From Tubiluchus corallicola (Eukaryota > Priapulida > Priapulimorpha > Priapulimorphida > Tubiluchidae), in assembly GCA_030141605.1 (NCBI GenBank), contig JAQGDQ010000265.1:1-25000 (forward strand): a stretch of 25,000 bases of DNA. The letters are read 5' to 3'. Below the pieces are notes generated by a model, which saw only the letters and a program-made list of their open reading frames with translations, ran no database searches and was not told where the DNA came from. The position numbers and the translations under genes are program-made. Of the stretch, positions 11,116 to 21,201 are shown in pieces. The number at the start of each line of letters is the position of its first letter. The first letter of the stretch is position 1.

Positions 11116-12689
11116 TGAGTTCTGGGATGAACTGGTCCCTTACTTCTCAGTTAATGTTTGATACGTATTTACGTGATTAATTTGCATTTTTTCAGGTAGG
11201 AAACCCTAAATGTAGCCATCTCCTAATGGTGAGTTCTGGGATGGTTAAATCATGATTTGGTTCTTTCCTGTTTTTAGTTTGATATGAAATAATGTCTTTG
11301 ACAGATTAATTGATGTTTTATTATGGATTTGGAACTGACTTGCAGCCACCCCACCTGTTGAGTTCTGGCAAGTTTTGGTAATAAAAACCAAATCACACTA
11401 ATTAATGTGTACAAAGCTGTAGACTGAAAATATTCTGCTAAAAACTAAGAGACATATAGTGGCGAGTATTTCGACACACTTGGAGCCACACATTTGGTAA
11501 GTTCTGGGATGGTAAATCATGGTTTGGTTCTTTATCTTTTTAGTTTTGTATGAAACGATGCCTTTGAGTGACTAATTTATCTTTTGTTGTAGTAACTCAC
11601 TTGCAGCCATCACATCTGAGGATTTCTGTGAAACTTTGGTAACAAAAACCGAAACATGGTAATTACTGCATACAAATCTGTAGATTGAAAACATTAAGCA
11701 AAAAACTAAAGCCTGAAGTGGGTACTATAACAGCCACCCGCTGGTGAGTTCTGGAATACATTCACAATAAGACAAAGCATGGTAAGTGCTGCATAAAAAG
11801 CTACAGAGTTGGTGAGTTCTGGGATGAACTGGTACCTTACTTCTCAGTCAATGTTTGATACATTTCTTCACATGATTAATTTTTTTTTCCAAATAGCAAA
11901 CCATAAATGCAGCCATCTCCAAATGGTGAGTTCTGGGATGGTTAAATCATGATTCGGTTCTTTCCTGTGTTTAGTTTGATATGAAATGATATCTTTGAAA
12001 GATAATTTATGTTTTATTATGGATTTAGAACTGATTTGCAGCCACCCCACCGGTTGAGTTCTGGCAAGTTTTGGTAATAAAAACCAAATCACGTTAATTA
12101 ATGCATACAAAGCTGTAGACTGAAAATATTCTGCCAAAACCTAAGAGACCTGTAGTGGAGAGTATTTCGACACACTTGGAGCCACCCATTTGGTAACTTA
12201 TAGATGGTAAATCATGGTTTGGTTCTTTATCTTTTTAGTTTGGTATGAAATGATGTCTTTAAATGATTCATTTATCTTTCGTTATAGTAACTCACTTGCA
12301 GCAATCACATCTGATGAGTTCTGGAATACATTCACAACAAGACAAAACATGGTAAGTGCTGCATAAAAAGCTACAGAGTTGGTGAGCTCTGGGATGAACT
12401 GGTCCCTTACTTCTCATTTAATGTTTGATACGTATTTACGTGATTAATTTGCATTTTTTCAGGCAGGAAACCCTAAATGTAGCCATCTCCTAATGGTGAG
12501 TTCTGGGATGGTTAAATCATGATTCGGTTCTTTCCTCTTTTAGTTTGATATGAAATAATGTCTTTAAAAGATTAATTATGTTTTATTATGGATTTGGATC
12601 TGACTTGCAGCCACCCCACCTGTTGAGTTCTGGCAAGTTTTGGTAATAAAAACCAAATCACGTTAATTAATGCAAACAAAGCTGTAGAC

Positions 12690-13040
12690 TGAAAATATTC
12701 TGCTAAAAACTAAGAGACCTGTAGTGGCGAGTATTTCGACACACTTGGAGCTACACACTTGGTAAGTTCTGAGATGGTAAATCATGGTTTGGTTCTTTAT
12801 CTTTTTAGTTTTGTATGAAACAATGTCTTTGAGTGAGTAATTTATCTTTTGTTGTAGCAACTCACTTGCAGCCATCACATCTGAGGATTTCTGTGAAACT
12901 TTGGTAACAAAAACCGAAACATGGTAATTACTGCATACAAATCTGTAGATTGAAAACATTCAGCAAAAAACTAAAGCCTGAAGTGGGTACTATAACAGCC
13001 ACCCGCTGGTGAGTTCTGGAATACATTCACAATAAGACAA
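12690..13040 (+). repeat. Shared variant block (partner 15790-16140, offset ~3099 bp)
   Basis: Both blocks carry the variant gagctacacacttggtaag at the M4 core and are otherwise nearly identical through M2 and M5. The 3.1-kb offset differs from the ~3.55-kb offsets elsewhere in the array, so the duplications had different lengths. Confidence 0.7.
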
Positions 13041-16000
13041 AGCATGGTAAGTGCTGCATAAAAAGCTACAGAGTTGGTGAGTTCTGGGATGAACTGGTAC
13101 CTTACTTCTCAGTCAATGTTTGATACATTTCTTCACGTGATTAATTTATTTTTTTTCCAAATAGCAAACCATAAATGCAGCCATCTCCAAATGGTGAGTT
13201 CTGGGATGGTTAAATCATGATTCGGTTCTTTCCTGTTTTTAGTTTGATATGAAATGATATCTTTGAAAGATAATTTATGTTTTATTATGGATTTAGAACT
13301 GATTTGCAGCCACCCCACCTGTTGAGTTCTGGCAAGTTTTGGTAATAAAAACCAAATCACGTTAATTAATGCATACAAAGCTGTAGACTGAAAATATTCT
13401 GCTAAAAACTAAGAGACCTGTAGTGGCGAGCATTTTGACACACTTGGAGCCACCCATTTGGTAAGTTCTGGGATGGTAAATCATGGTTTGGTTTTTTTTA
13501 GTTGGTATGAAATGATGTCTTTAAATGATTCATTTATCTTTCGTTATAGTAACTCACTTGCAGCCATCACATCTGATGAGTTCTGGAATACATTCACAAC
13601 AAGACAAAAACATGGTAAGTGCTGCACAAAAGCTACAGAGTTGGTGATTCTGGGATGAACTGGTCCCTTACTTCTCAGTTAATGTTTGATACGTATTTAC
13701 GTGATTAATTTGCATTTTTCAAATAGCAAACCTAAATGCAGCCATCTCCAAATGGTGAGTTCTGGGATGGTTAAATCATGATTCGGTTCTTTCCTGTTTT
13801 TAGTTTGATATGAAATGATATCTTTGAAAGATAATTTATGTTTTATTATGGATTTAGAACTGATTTGCAGCCACCCCACCTGTTGAGTTCTGGCAAGTTT
13901 TGGTAATAAAAACCAAATCACACTAATTAATGCGTAGAAAGCTGTAGACTGAAAATATTCTGCTAAAAACTAAGAGACCTGTAGTGGCAAGCATCTTGAC
14001 ACACTTGGAGCCACCCATTTGGTAAGTTCTGGGATGGTTAAATCATGGTTTAGTTTTTTTTTAGTTGGTATGAAATGATGTCTTTAAATGATTCATTTAT
14101 CTTTCATTATAGTAACTCACTTGCAGCCATCACATCTGATGAGTTCTGGAATACATTCACAACAAGACAAAAACATGGTAAGTGCTGCACAAAAAGCTAC
14201 AGAGTTGGTGAGTTCTGGGATGAACTGGTCCCTTACTTCTCAGTTAATGTTTGATACATATTTACGTGATTAATTTGCATTTTTTCAGGTAGGAAACCCT
14301 AAATGTAGCCATCTCCTAATGGTGAGTTCTGGGATGGTTAAATCATGATTTGGTTCTTTCCTGTTTTTAGTTTGATATGAAATAATGCCTTTGAAAGATA
14401 ATTTATGTTTTATTATGGATTTAGAACTGATTTGCAGCCACCCCACCTGTTGAGTTCTGGCAAGTTTTGGTGATAAAAACCAAATCACATTAATTAATGC
14501 ATACAAAGCTGTACACTGAAAATATTCTGCTAAAAACTAAGAGACCTGTAGTGGAGAGTATTTCGATACACTTGGAGCCACACATTTGGTAAGTTCTGAG
14601 ATGGTAAATCATGGTTTGGTTCTTTATCTTTTTAGTTTGGTATGAAATGATGTCTTTAAATGATTCATTTATCTTTCGTTATAGTAACTCACTTGCAGCC
14701 ATCACATCTGATGAGTTCTGGAATACATTCACAACAAGACAAAAACATGGTAAGTGCTGCATAAAAAGCTACAGAGTTGGTGAGTTCTGGGATGAACTGG
14801 TCCCTTACTTCTCCGTTAATGTTTGATACGTATTTACGTGATTAATTTGCATTTTTTCAGGTAGGAAACCCTAAATGTAGCCATCTCCTAATGGTGAGTT
14901 CCGGGATGGTTAAATCATGATTCGGTTCTTTCCTGTTTTTAGTTTGATATGAAATGATATCTTTGAAAGATAATTTATGTTTTATTATGGATTTGGAACT
15001 GACTTGCAGCCACCCCACCTGTTGAGTTCTGGCAGGTTTTGGTAATAAAAACCAAATCACGTTAATTAATGCAAACAAAGCTGTAGACTGAAAATATTCT
15101 GCTAAAAACTAAGAGACCTGTAGTGGTGAGTATTTCGACACACTTGGAGCTACACATTTGGTAAGTTCTGGGATGGTTAAATCATGGTTTAGTTTTTTTT
15201 AGTTGGTATGAAATGATGTCTTTAAATGATTCATTTATCTTTTGTTGTAGTAACTCACTTGCAGCCATCACATCTGAGGATTTCTGTGAAACTTTGGTAA
15301 CAAAAACCGAAACATGGTAATTACTGCATACAAATCTGTAGATTGAAAACATTCAGCAAAAAATTAAAGCCCGGAGTGGGTACTATTTTAGTACACTAGC
15401 AGCAACCCGCTGGTGAGTTCTGGAATACATTCACAATAAGACAAAGCATGGTAAGTGCTGCATAAAGAGCTACAGAGTTGGTGAGTTCTGGGATAAACTG
15501 GTCCCTTACTTCTCAGTTAATGTTTGATACGTTTTACGTGATTAATTTGCATTTTTTCAGGTAGGAAACCCTAAATGTAGCCATCTCCTAATGGTGAGTT
15601 CCGGGATGGTTAAATCATGATTCGGTTCTTTCCTGTTTTAGTTTGATATGAAATAATGTCTTTGACAGATTAATTGATGTTTTATTATGGATTTGGATCT
15701 GACTTGCAGCCACTGCACCTGTTGAGTTCTGGCAAGTCTTGGTAATAAAAACCAAATCACGTTAATTAATGCATACAAAGCTGTAGACTGAAAATATTCT
15801 GCTAAAAACTAAGAGACCTGTAGTGGCGAGTATTTCGACACACTTGGAGCTACACACTTGGTAAGTTCTGAGATGGTAAATCATGGTTTGGTTCTTTATC
15901 TTTTTAGTTTTGTATGAAACAATGTCTTTGAGTGAGTAATTTATCTTTTGTTGTAGCAACTCACTTGCAGCCATCACATCTGAGGATTTCTGTGAAACTT

Positions 16001-16289
16001 TGGTAACAAAAACCGAAACATGGTAATTACTGCATACAAATCTGTAGATTGAAAACATTCAGCAAAAAACTAAAGCCTGAAGTGGGTACTATAACAGCCA
16101 CCCGCTGGTGAGTTCTGGAATACATTCACAATAAGACAAAGTATGGCAAGTGCTGCATAAAAGGCTACAGAGTTGGTGAGTTCTGGGATAAACTGGTCCC
16201 TTACTTCTCAGTTAATGTTTGATACGTATTTACGTGATTAATTTGCATTTTTTCAGGTAGGAAACCCTAAATGTAGCCATCTCCTAATG

Positions 16290-17005
16290 GTGAGTTCTGG
16301 GATGGTTAAATCAAGATTCGGTTCTTTCCTGTTTTTAGTTTGATATGAAATGTTATCTTTGAAAGATTAATTTATGTTTTATTATGGATTTAGAACTGAT
16401 TTGCAGCCACCCCACCGGTGAGTTCTGGCAAGTTTTGGTAATAAAAACCAAATCACGTTAATTAATGCGTACAAAGCTGTAGACTGAAAATATTCTGCCA
16501 AAACCTAAGAGAGCTGTAGTGGCGAGCATTTCGACACACTTGGAGCCACCCATTTGGTAAGTTCTGTGATGGTTAAATCATGGTTTGGTTCTTTTTGTTG
16601 GTATGAAATGATGTCTTTAAATGATTTATTTATCTTTCATTATAGTAACTCACTTGCAGCCATCACATCTGGTGAGTTCTGGAATACATTCGCAACAAGA
16701 CAAAAACATGGTAAGTGTTGCATAAAAAGCTACAGAGTTGGTGTGTTCTGGGATGGACTGGTCCCTTACTTCTCAGTTAATGTTTGATACGTATTTACGT
16801 GATTAATTTGCATTTTTTCAGGTAGGAAACCCTAAATGTAGCCATCTCCTAATGGTGAGTTCCATGATGGTTAAATCATGATTTGGCTCTTTCCTGTTTT
16901 TAGTTGGATATGAAATAATGTCTTTGACAGATTAATTGATGTTTTATTATGGATTTGGATCTGACTTGCAGCCACCCCACCTGTTGAGTTCTGGCAAGTT
17001 TTGGT
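16290..17005 (+). repeat. Terminal segmental duplication, copy 1 (partner 17563-18278)
   Basis: Offset 1273 bp, equal to one ~565- plus one ~709-bp cycle. Private variants shared by the two copies are aatcaagattcgg (16312/17585), the intact ccaccggtgagttctggc at M3 where most copies have a broken gttgagt, the ggtgtgttctgggatgg anchor, and gagttccatgatgg. The second copy ends abruptly where the diverged tail begins. Confidence 0.85.
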
Positions 17006-17562
17006 AATAAAAACCAAATCACGTTAATTAATGCATACAAAGCTGTAGACTGAAAATATTCTGCCAAAACCAAAGAGACCTGTAGTGGAGAGTATTTCGA
17101 CACACTTGGAGCCACCCATTTGGTAACTTCTGGGATGGTTAAATCATGGTTTGGTTCTTTATCTTTTTAGTTTTGTATGAAACGATTTCTTTGAGTGACT
17201 AATTTATCCTTTGTTGTAGTAACTCACTTGCAGCCATCACATCTGAGGATTTCTGTGAAACTTTGGTAACAAAAACCGAAACATGGTAATTACTGCATAC
17301 AAATCTGTAGATTGAAAACATTCAGCAAAAAACTAAAGCCTGGAGTGGGTACTATTTTAGTACACTAGCAGCCACCCGCTGGTGAGTTCTGGAATACATT
17401 CACAATAAGACAAAGCATGGTAAGTGCTGCATAAAAAGCTACAGAGTTGGTGAGTTCTGGGATAAACTAGTCCCTTACTTCTCAGTTAATGTTTGATACG
17501 TTTTACGTGATTAATTTGCATTTTTTCAGGTAGGAAACCCTAAATGTAGCCATCTCCTAATG

Positions 17563-18278
17563 GTGAGTTCTGGGATGGTTAAATCAAGATTCGGTTCTTT
17601 CCTGTTTTTAGTTTGATATGAAATGTTATCTTTGAAAGATTAATTTATGTTTTATTATGGATTTAGAACTGATTTGCAGCCACCCCACCGGTGAGTTCTG
17701 GCAAGTTTTGGTAATAAAAACCAAATCACGTTAATTAATGCGTACAAAGCTGTAGACTGAAAATATTCTGCCAAAACCTAAGAGAGCTGTAGTGGCGAGC
17801 ATTTCGACACACTTGGAGCCACCCATTTGGTAAGTTCTGTGATGGTTAAATCATGGTTTGGTTCTTTTTGTTGGTATGAAATGATGTCTTTAAATGATTT
17901 ATTTATCTTTCATTATAGTAACTCACTTGCAGCCATCACATCTGGTGAGTTCTGTAATACATTCACAACAAGACAAAAACATGGTAAGTGTTGCATAAAA
18001 AGCTACAGAGTTGGTGTGTTCTGGGATGGACTGGTCCCTTACTTCTCAGTTAATGTTTGATACGTATTTACGTGATTAATTTGCATTTTTTCAATTAGGA
18101 AACCCTAAATGTAGCCATCTCCTAGTGGTGAGTTCCATGATGGTTAAATCATGATTTGGCTCTTTCCTGTTTTTAGTTTGATATGAAATAATATGTTTGA
18201 CAGATTAATTGATGTTTTATTATGGATTTGGAACTGACTTGCAGCCACCCCACCTGTTGAGTTCTGGTAAGTTTTGGT
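17563..18278 (+). repeat. Terminal segmental duplication, copy 2
   Basis: Partner of 16290-17005 and the last homogenised part of the array. It has a few unique changes: tttttcaattaggaaacc replaces the AG acceptor of M1 near 18091, and ataatatg replaces ataatgtc near 18190. Confidence 0.85.
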
Positions 18279-19000
18279 ATGAAATGATGTCTTTAAGTGA
18301 TTAATTTATCTTTTGTTGTAGTAATTCACATGCAGTCATCACATCTGGGGATTTCTGTGAAACTTTGGTAACAAAAACCAAATCACGTTAATTAATATAT
18401 ACAAATCTGTAGATTGAAAACATTTAGCCAAAAAACTAAGGCATGGAGTGAGGATTATTTTGATAAACTAGCAATTACCCGCTAGTGAGTTCTGGAATAC
18501 ATTCAGATAAGACAAAAACGTGATAACCTCCTCACGGGGTGACCCAGCCATCCAAACTGAGTTCTAAGAAGCTTTAGCAACAGAAACAAAAACATGCTAA
18601 TCAGAGGAAACTAATGATTGAAATGATGAACACTCTGACACACTTGCAGCCACTCAGTTTGTGTTTGGGGATTCTTTAATAATTACACAAAAGCATGCTG
18701 AATGCTGCATACAAAGGTGTGCTTTACATATTCAATCAAAAACTAAAAGCTTGAGCAGGAAACATTACTTTTTAATCCAAGTTTGAGACATGTCTTTATG
18801 CGATTAACTTATATTTTTATTCTAGGTTTGGAACTCAGATGCAGCCACCTCCCCGTGGTGAGTTCTGGGATGCTTTGATAATGAAAGCAAAGCATGCTAA
18901 GTGCTGCATAAAAAACTGTAGCAAAAACTAAAGCATGGAGACCGCTATATTTTGGCTTGGCATTAAGCTGTTACTTGATTTTTTTGTCTTCAGTTATTGC
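18279..19000 (+). repeat. Diverged tail of the array (old, non-homogenised modules)
   Basis: Module order can still be followed but identity drops sharply: an M2-like copy near 18320-18350, an M5-like copy near 18470-18500, further cores near 18540-18570 and 18645-18670, and a well-preserved splice-like core at 18826-18857. The final part (ttacttgatttttttgtcttcagttattgcttgac) still resembles the array's ttacttctcagttaatgtttgat. Such decay at the edge fits a tandem array in which unequal exchange homogenises only the interior. Confidence 0.8.
18826..18857 (+). other. Best-preserved diverged micro-exon-like core
   Basis: The 32-nt core follows an acceptor-like tatttttattctag and precedes gtgagttctggg. 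An overlapping open frame at 18839-18931 starts with ATG inside the core and gives 30 codons (MQPPPRGEFWDALIMKAK ... CCIKNCSKN). Homologous frames with GEFW or VEFW occur in other submodules, such as LAAITSGEFWNTF and LAATPPVEFWQVL, because GGTGAGTTCTGG encodes GEFW. I cannot tell whether the ancestral unit was a splice-bounded element or a short coding repeat. Confidence 0.4.
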
Positions 19001-19068
19001 TTGACAAATCTGCTTTCTTATTTTCACTTATACATTTTCATTTTTTTTGTTTGTTTAAACATCTCAGA

Positions 19069-19102
19069 GATTATAAACCATTTTGTTTTTACAATCTACT
19101 TG
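19069..19102 (+). repeat. Short dispersed duplicate (partner 20321-20356)
   Basis: The sequence gattataaaccattttgttt plus ttacaatctacttg closely matches gattacaaaccattttatct plus ttacaatctagatttg at 20321-20356. Both lie among diverged array relatives, which suggests that the right flank was itself duplicated once, about 1.25 kb apart. That distance is similar to the 1273-bp offset at the array end, though this may be chance. Confidence 0.6.
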
Positions 19103-19245
19103 CATGCTAAGTGCGGGTGTCACAGTTAGTTAGTAACTTATTGACAAATATGCAAGTACTTTTTCAAATGCATAACATTAAAAAACAGTTTGCTTTCAAT
19201 GTGACTACAAAATTGGAAAGCACTGGGTAACAATTCCGCAGGTAA

Positions 19246-19447
19246 CTAATTCTGAGTAAACAATTCTGCAGGTCGCTGTTCACCTAAGAGAAACGAACTC
19301 AAGTCCATAAACTGCAATTCGTTATAATTGTTGCGTATGTTATGTGTAAGTACGGTGGTCACAAATTATAATTATGTATTTCTGCTTGAATACAGCCACA
19401 AATACACAATCGCTGATCTCTAAGAATACGGGACCACCTTCCTGTTT
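19246..19447 (-). pseudogene. Possible decayed coding fragment
   Basis: Reading leftward on the minus strand, a frame open from 19447 to a stop at 19340 gives QEGGPVFLEISDCVFVAVFK and continues to CDHRTYT. A second frame, shifted by one base and overlapping the first at about 19344, is open to a stop at 19246 and contains NNYNELQFMDLSSFLLGEQ. Neither frame has a clear start codon or domain. The composition (balanced hydrophobic and charged residues in an AT-rich region) looks more coding-like than its surroundings. It faintly recalls the C-terminal part of transposon-associated host ORFs, but I could not identify a family. Chance remains possible. Confidence 0.25.
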
Positions 19448-20124
19448 TTATAAGTAAATTATCCACGATAAGATGTAATCTCGACACGCGAACTCTTTCA
19501 GAGTAAATACGATGAACAAATAAACTGGTAGAATAAGAAATGCATTAGTAGAGAAGCTAAAGCACCATTGGATTTACAATTTTAGATCAGCAAACTGGTG
19601 TGGTCACGGTTACAAAATCTTGTTTAATAGTAGATTGGTCCAATGCAACCGAAGTCTAACAGAATGATGGGATGCTGAAGTGGACTTTGTCACTGGATAA
19701 TAGCTATTGGGTCACTGGACATGGTAGTGGGATCGATAAAATGGTGATCTCAAGTACTTGCAGACAGCCAAGCTGCATTGGTGTCCTTACCAGTTTTGTT
19801 ATTTGTTATCCAGGCGTATTCGTTGAATTTTATTTGTTGTATTTGCCCATGTAGTGTTCTCTGTAAATTTACATCGTTACTCTTTGGAGTTTAACAAACT
19901 TTTTCTTGCACACCGAGTTTTCAATAGAAGAAATGTAATGAAATACTTGTGCGCAACAACATGCTCTGAATTGAAAAAATTAAGGCCTTTAGATGAGGAC
20001 ATTACAGATCTGGTATGAGATATGGGATTCGGTTCTTAAAGTTCCGTTTTTTGTAGCACTTCCTGTGAACTACATGCCCTGGCTTTGGAAAATTTAGATT
20101 GCTGTTCCAGGACGTTACGGATTT
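19448..20124. other. Unassigned AT-rich spacer
   Basis: No gene was recognised. A 60-codon plus-strand frame at 19672-19854 has no domain, no convincing splice context and a composition typical of chance frames. Faint similarity to the array (gatatgggattcggttctta near 20020) hints at very old module remains. Confidence 0.5.
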
Positions 20125-20512
20125 GGTGTCAAAAGTGGGATACAAACTGTAGACTAAAAATATTTATAGTCAAAATCTAAAACTTTGTGTAGTGAACAGT
20201 TTGCACTGTAACGTGTTTGTAACGTGTTTCACTAATTCATTGTATTATTTGACTAATTCATTTGTGTTCACTTTTTGCTTAGAAGTTTTGCTTTTCTGTT
20301 CTCACATAGCTTAAAAGTCTGATTACAAACCATTTTATCTTTACAATCTAGATTTGAAACAAAGTCTTTACACGATTAAATTATCTTTTTACTCTAGGTT
20401 TGGAACTCTTTTTTAGTTCCAGGGTGTTTTTACACTTTACCTTTTAGTTCAAATATGAGAGTATATGTTTATACTTGTATAATTAATTTATCATTTGTTC
20501 TAGGTTTAGAAC
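20125..20512 (+). repeat. Isolated relics of the array module
   Basis: Three pieces resemble array parts. The stretch 20149-20205 (tacaaactgtagactaaaaa ... tgtagtgaac) matches tacaaagctgtagactgaaa ... tgtagtggcg. The stretches 20350-20412 and 20440-20512 match the tttgatatgaaatgatgtct ... gattaattta region and both end in a tctaggttt(g/a)gaact acceptor-like border, as at 18821-18836. No downstream GTGAGT is present in these two, so they are truncated modules. Confidence 0.65.
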
Positions 20513-20623
20513 TTATATTATTTTTTACCTATTGTGAATCTATAGGCTAAAATTTTAGCTTATAAAAGACTAAAATTTCTCAAACCAGCTAAACAGTCTT
20601 TCATTCAATGTGCTATTAAGCAG

Positions 20624-20652
20624 ATGAATGAATGAATGAATGAATGAACGAA
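20624..20652 (+). repeat. (GAAT)n microsatellite
   Basis: Six to seven tandem GAAT units, followed by a decayed gaacgaacc. Confidence 0.9.
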
Positions 20653-21166
20653 CCAAAAAATAAAAGAATATTAAAATAAACAAGCAGTAATGCTTTCAGA
20701 ATTAGACAAGTAATTTGCTTGTCTAACTGACTGTTATTGAGCGTGGACGACTTTTATGCTTTTATGCTTAATGTGCCTGTAAAACTGCTGAACATAAATT
20801 GTGGACAAATTTTACTAGCAATTGATTGAAGTTTCAGCAGTAGCATTAGCAATGGTGTGCACGCAATTGTCAATTAGCAGATTAGCAATGAAAGCTAATC
20901 GTGCTCATTTATCTAAACTTTCTTACCCCTTGAAACAAACAGATGGCCACTCTTACAAAACTAACAGACGAATGAATGTATTAATGAATAACTGAACAGA
21001 TGAATACTCAAATACACACGAATTTTTACTTGGGCATAAAAATCAGTTTTCACGTTTATATATACCGCGCACGCCAACTTCATCTCAAGTTAAATAAGGA
21101 TGAAATTCTTTCAAAAAGCATACCTAGTTCACGTAAGCAACAAAGCGAGAGCAAGAGCAGCAGCAG
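20653..21166. other. AT-rich spacer without a recognisable gene
   Basis: No exon or RNA gene was seen. The plus-strand open frame 21000-21263 owes its Ser/Asn run to the microsatellite and has no supporting features. Confidence 0.5.
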
Positions 21167-21201
21167 TAGCAATAACAATAACAACAACAACAACAACAAC
21201 A
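21167..21201 (+). repeat. (AAC)n microsatellite with AGC-rich lead-in
   Basis: An imperfect agcagcagcagtagc stretch (21155-21170) runs into AAC/AAT triplets up to 21201. Confidence 0.9.

Larger units (their letters stand above)
1473..18278 (+). repeat. Large higher-order tandem array of splice-signal-bearing modules
   Basis: A ~16.8-kb array of related submodules, all containing a variant of gcagccaccnnnnggtgagttctgg. Using the anchor 'gagttggtgag' (M6), copies occur at about 1891, 2192, 2759, 3456, 4026, 4599, 5170, 5741, 6309, 7005, 7574, 8271, 8842, 9540, 10110, 10815, 11115, 11812, 12382, 13077, 13644, 14209, 14780, 15481, 16176, 16741, 17450 and 18014. Spacing is about 570 bp (five submodules, M6-M1-M3-M4-M2) or about 700 bp (a sixth, M5, added after a distinct M2 allele), with two ~300-bp short cycles. 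Submodules are related to one another, so the array shows two levels of duplication. Copies in the interior are highly alike. Plus-strand AG, pyrimidine-tract and GTRAGT motifs recur in every cycle. No transposase, terminal repeats or conserved long open frame was found. It could be a satellite, expanded intronic repeats, or a decayed run of small exons. Confidence 0.95.

Noticed and set aside
2639-14273. Repeated 61-residue plus-strand frames (starting MIHLSFIIVTHLQPS) found in identical form six times
   Set aside because: They are the same repeat unit translated again and run across M2 and M6 including splice-like borders. In other copies a C-to-T change in tgcacaaaaag makes a stop, or indels break the frame. 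The three base changes I saw among the identical copies are synonymous, but these copies were selected for being identical, so the test is circular.
3524-17115. Minus-strand frames of 71-105 residues (for example with INVIWFLLPKLART or MFSIYRFVC)
   Set aside because: They occur only because the repeats recur; their lengths change with single-base differences, starts vary, and there is no domain or independent conservation.
1473-18278. CRISPR array
   Set aside because: There are no constant short repeats with unique spacers; the whole unit is repeated, and the context is a eukaryotic genome.
1473-18278. Tandem cluster of transposons or LTR elements
   Set aside because: No terminal inverted repeats, LTR borders, target-site duplications or transposase/reverse-transcriptase frames were found in any cycle.
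18935-19129. 64-residue plus-strand frame starting METAIFWLG
   Set aside because: It starts inside the diverged array tail and runs through T-rich sequence; its hydrophobic look follows from base composition.
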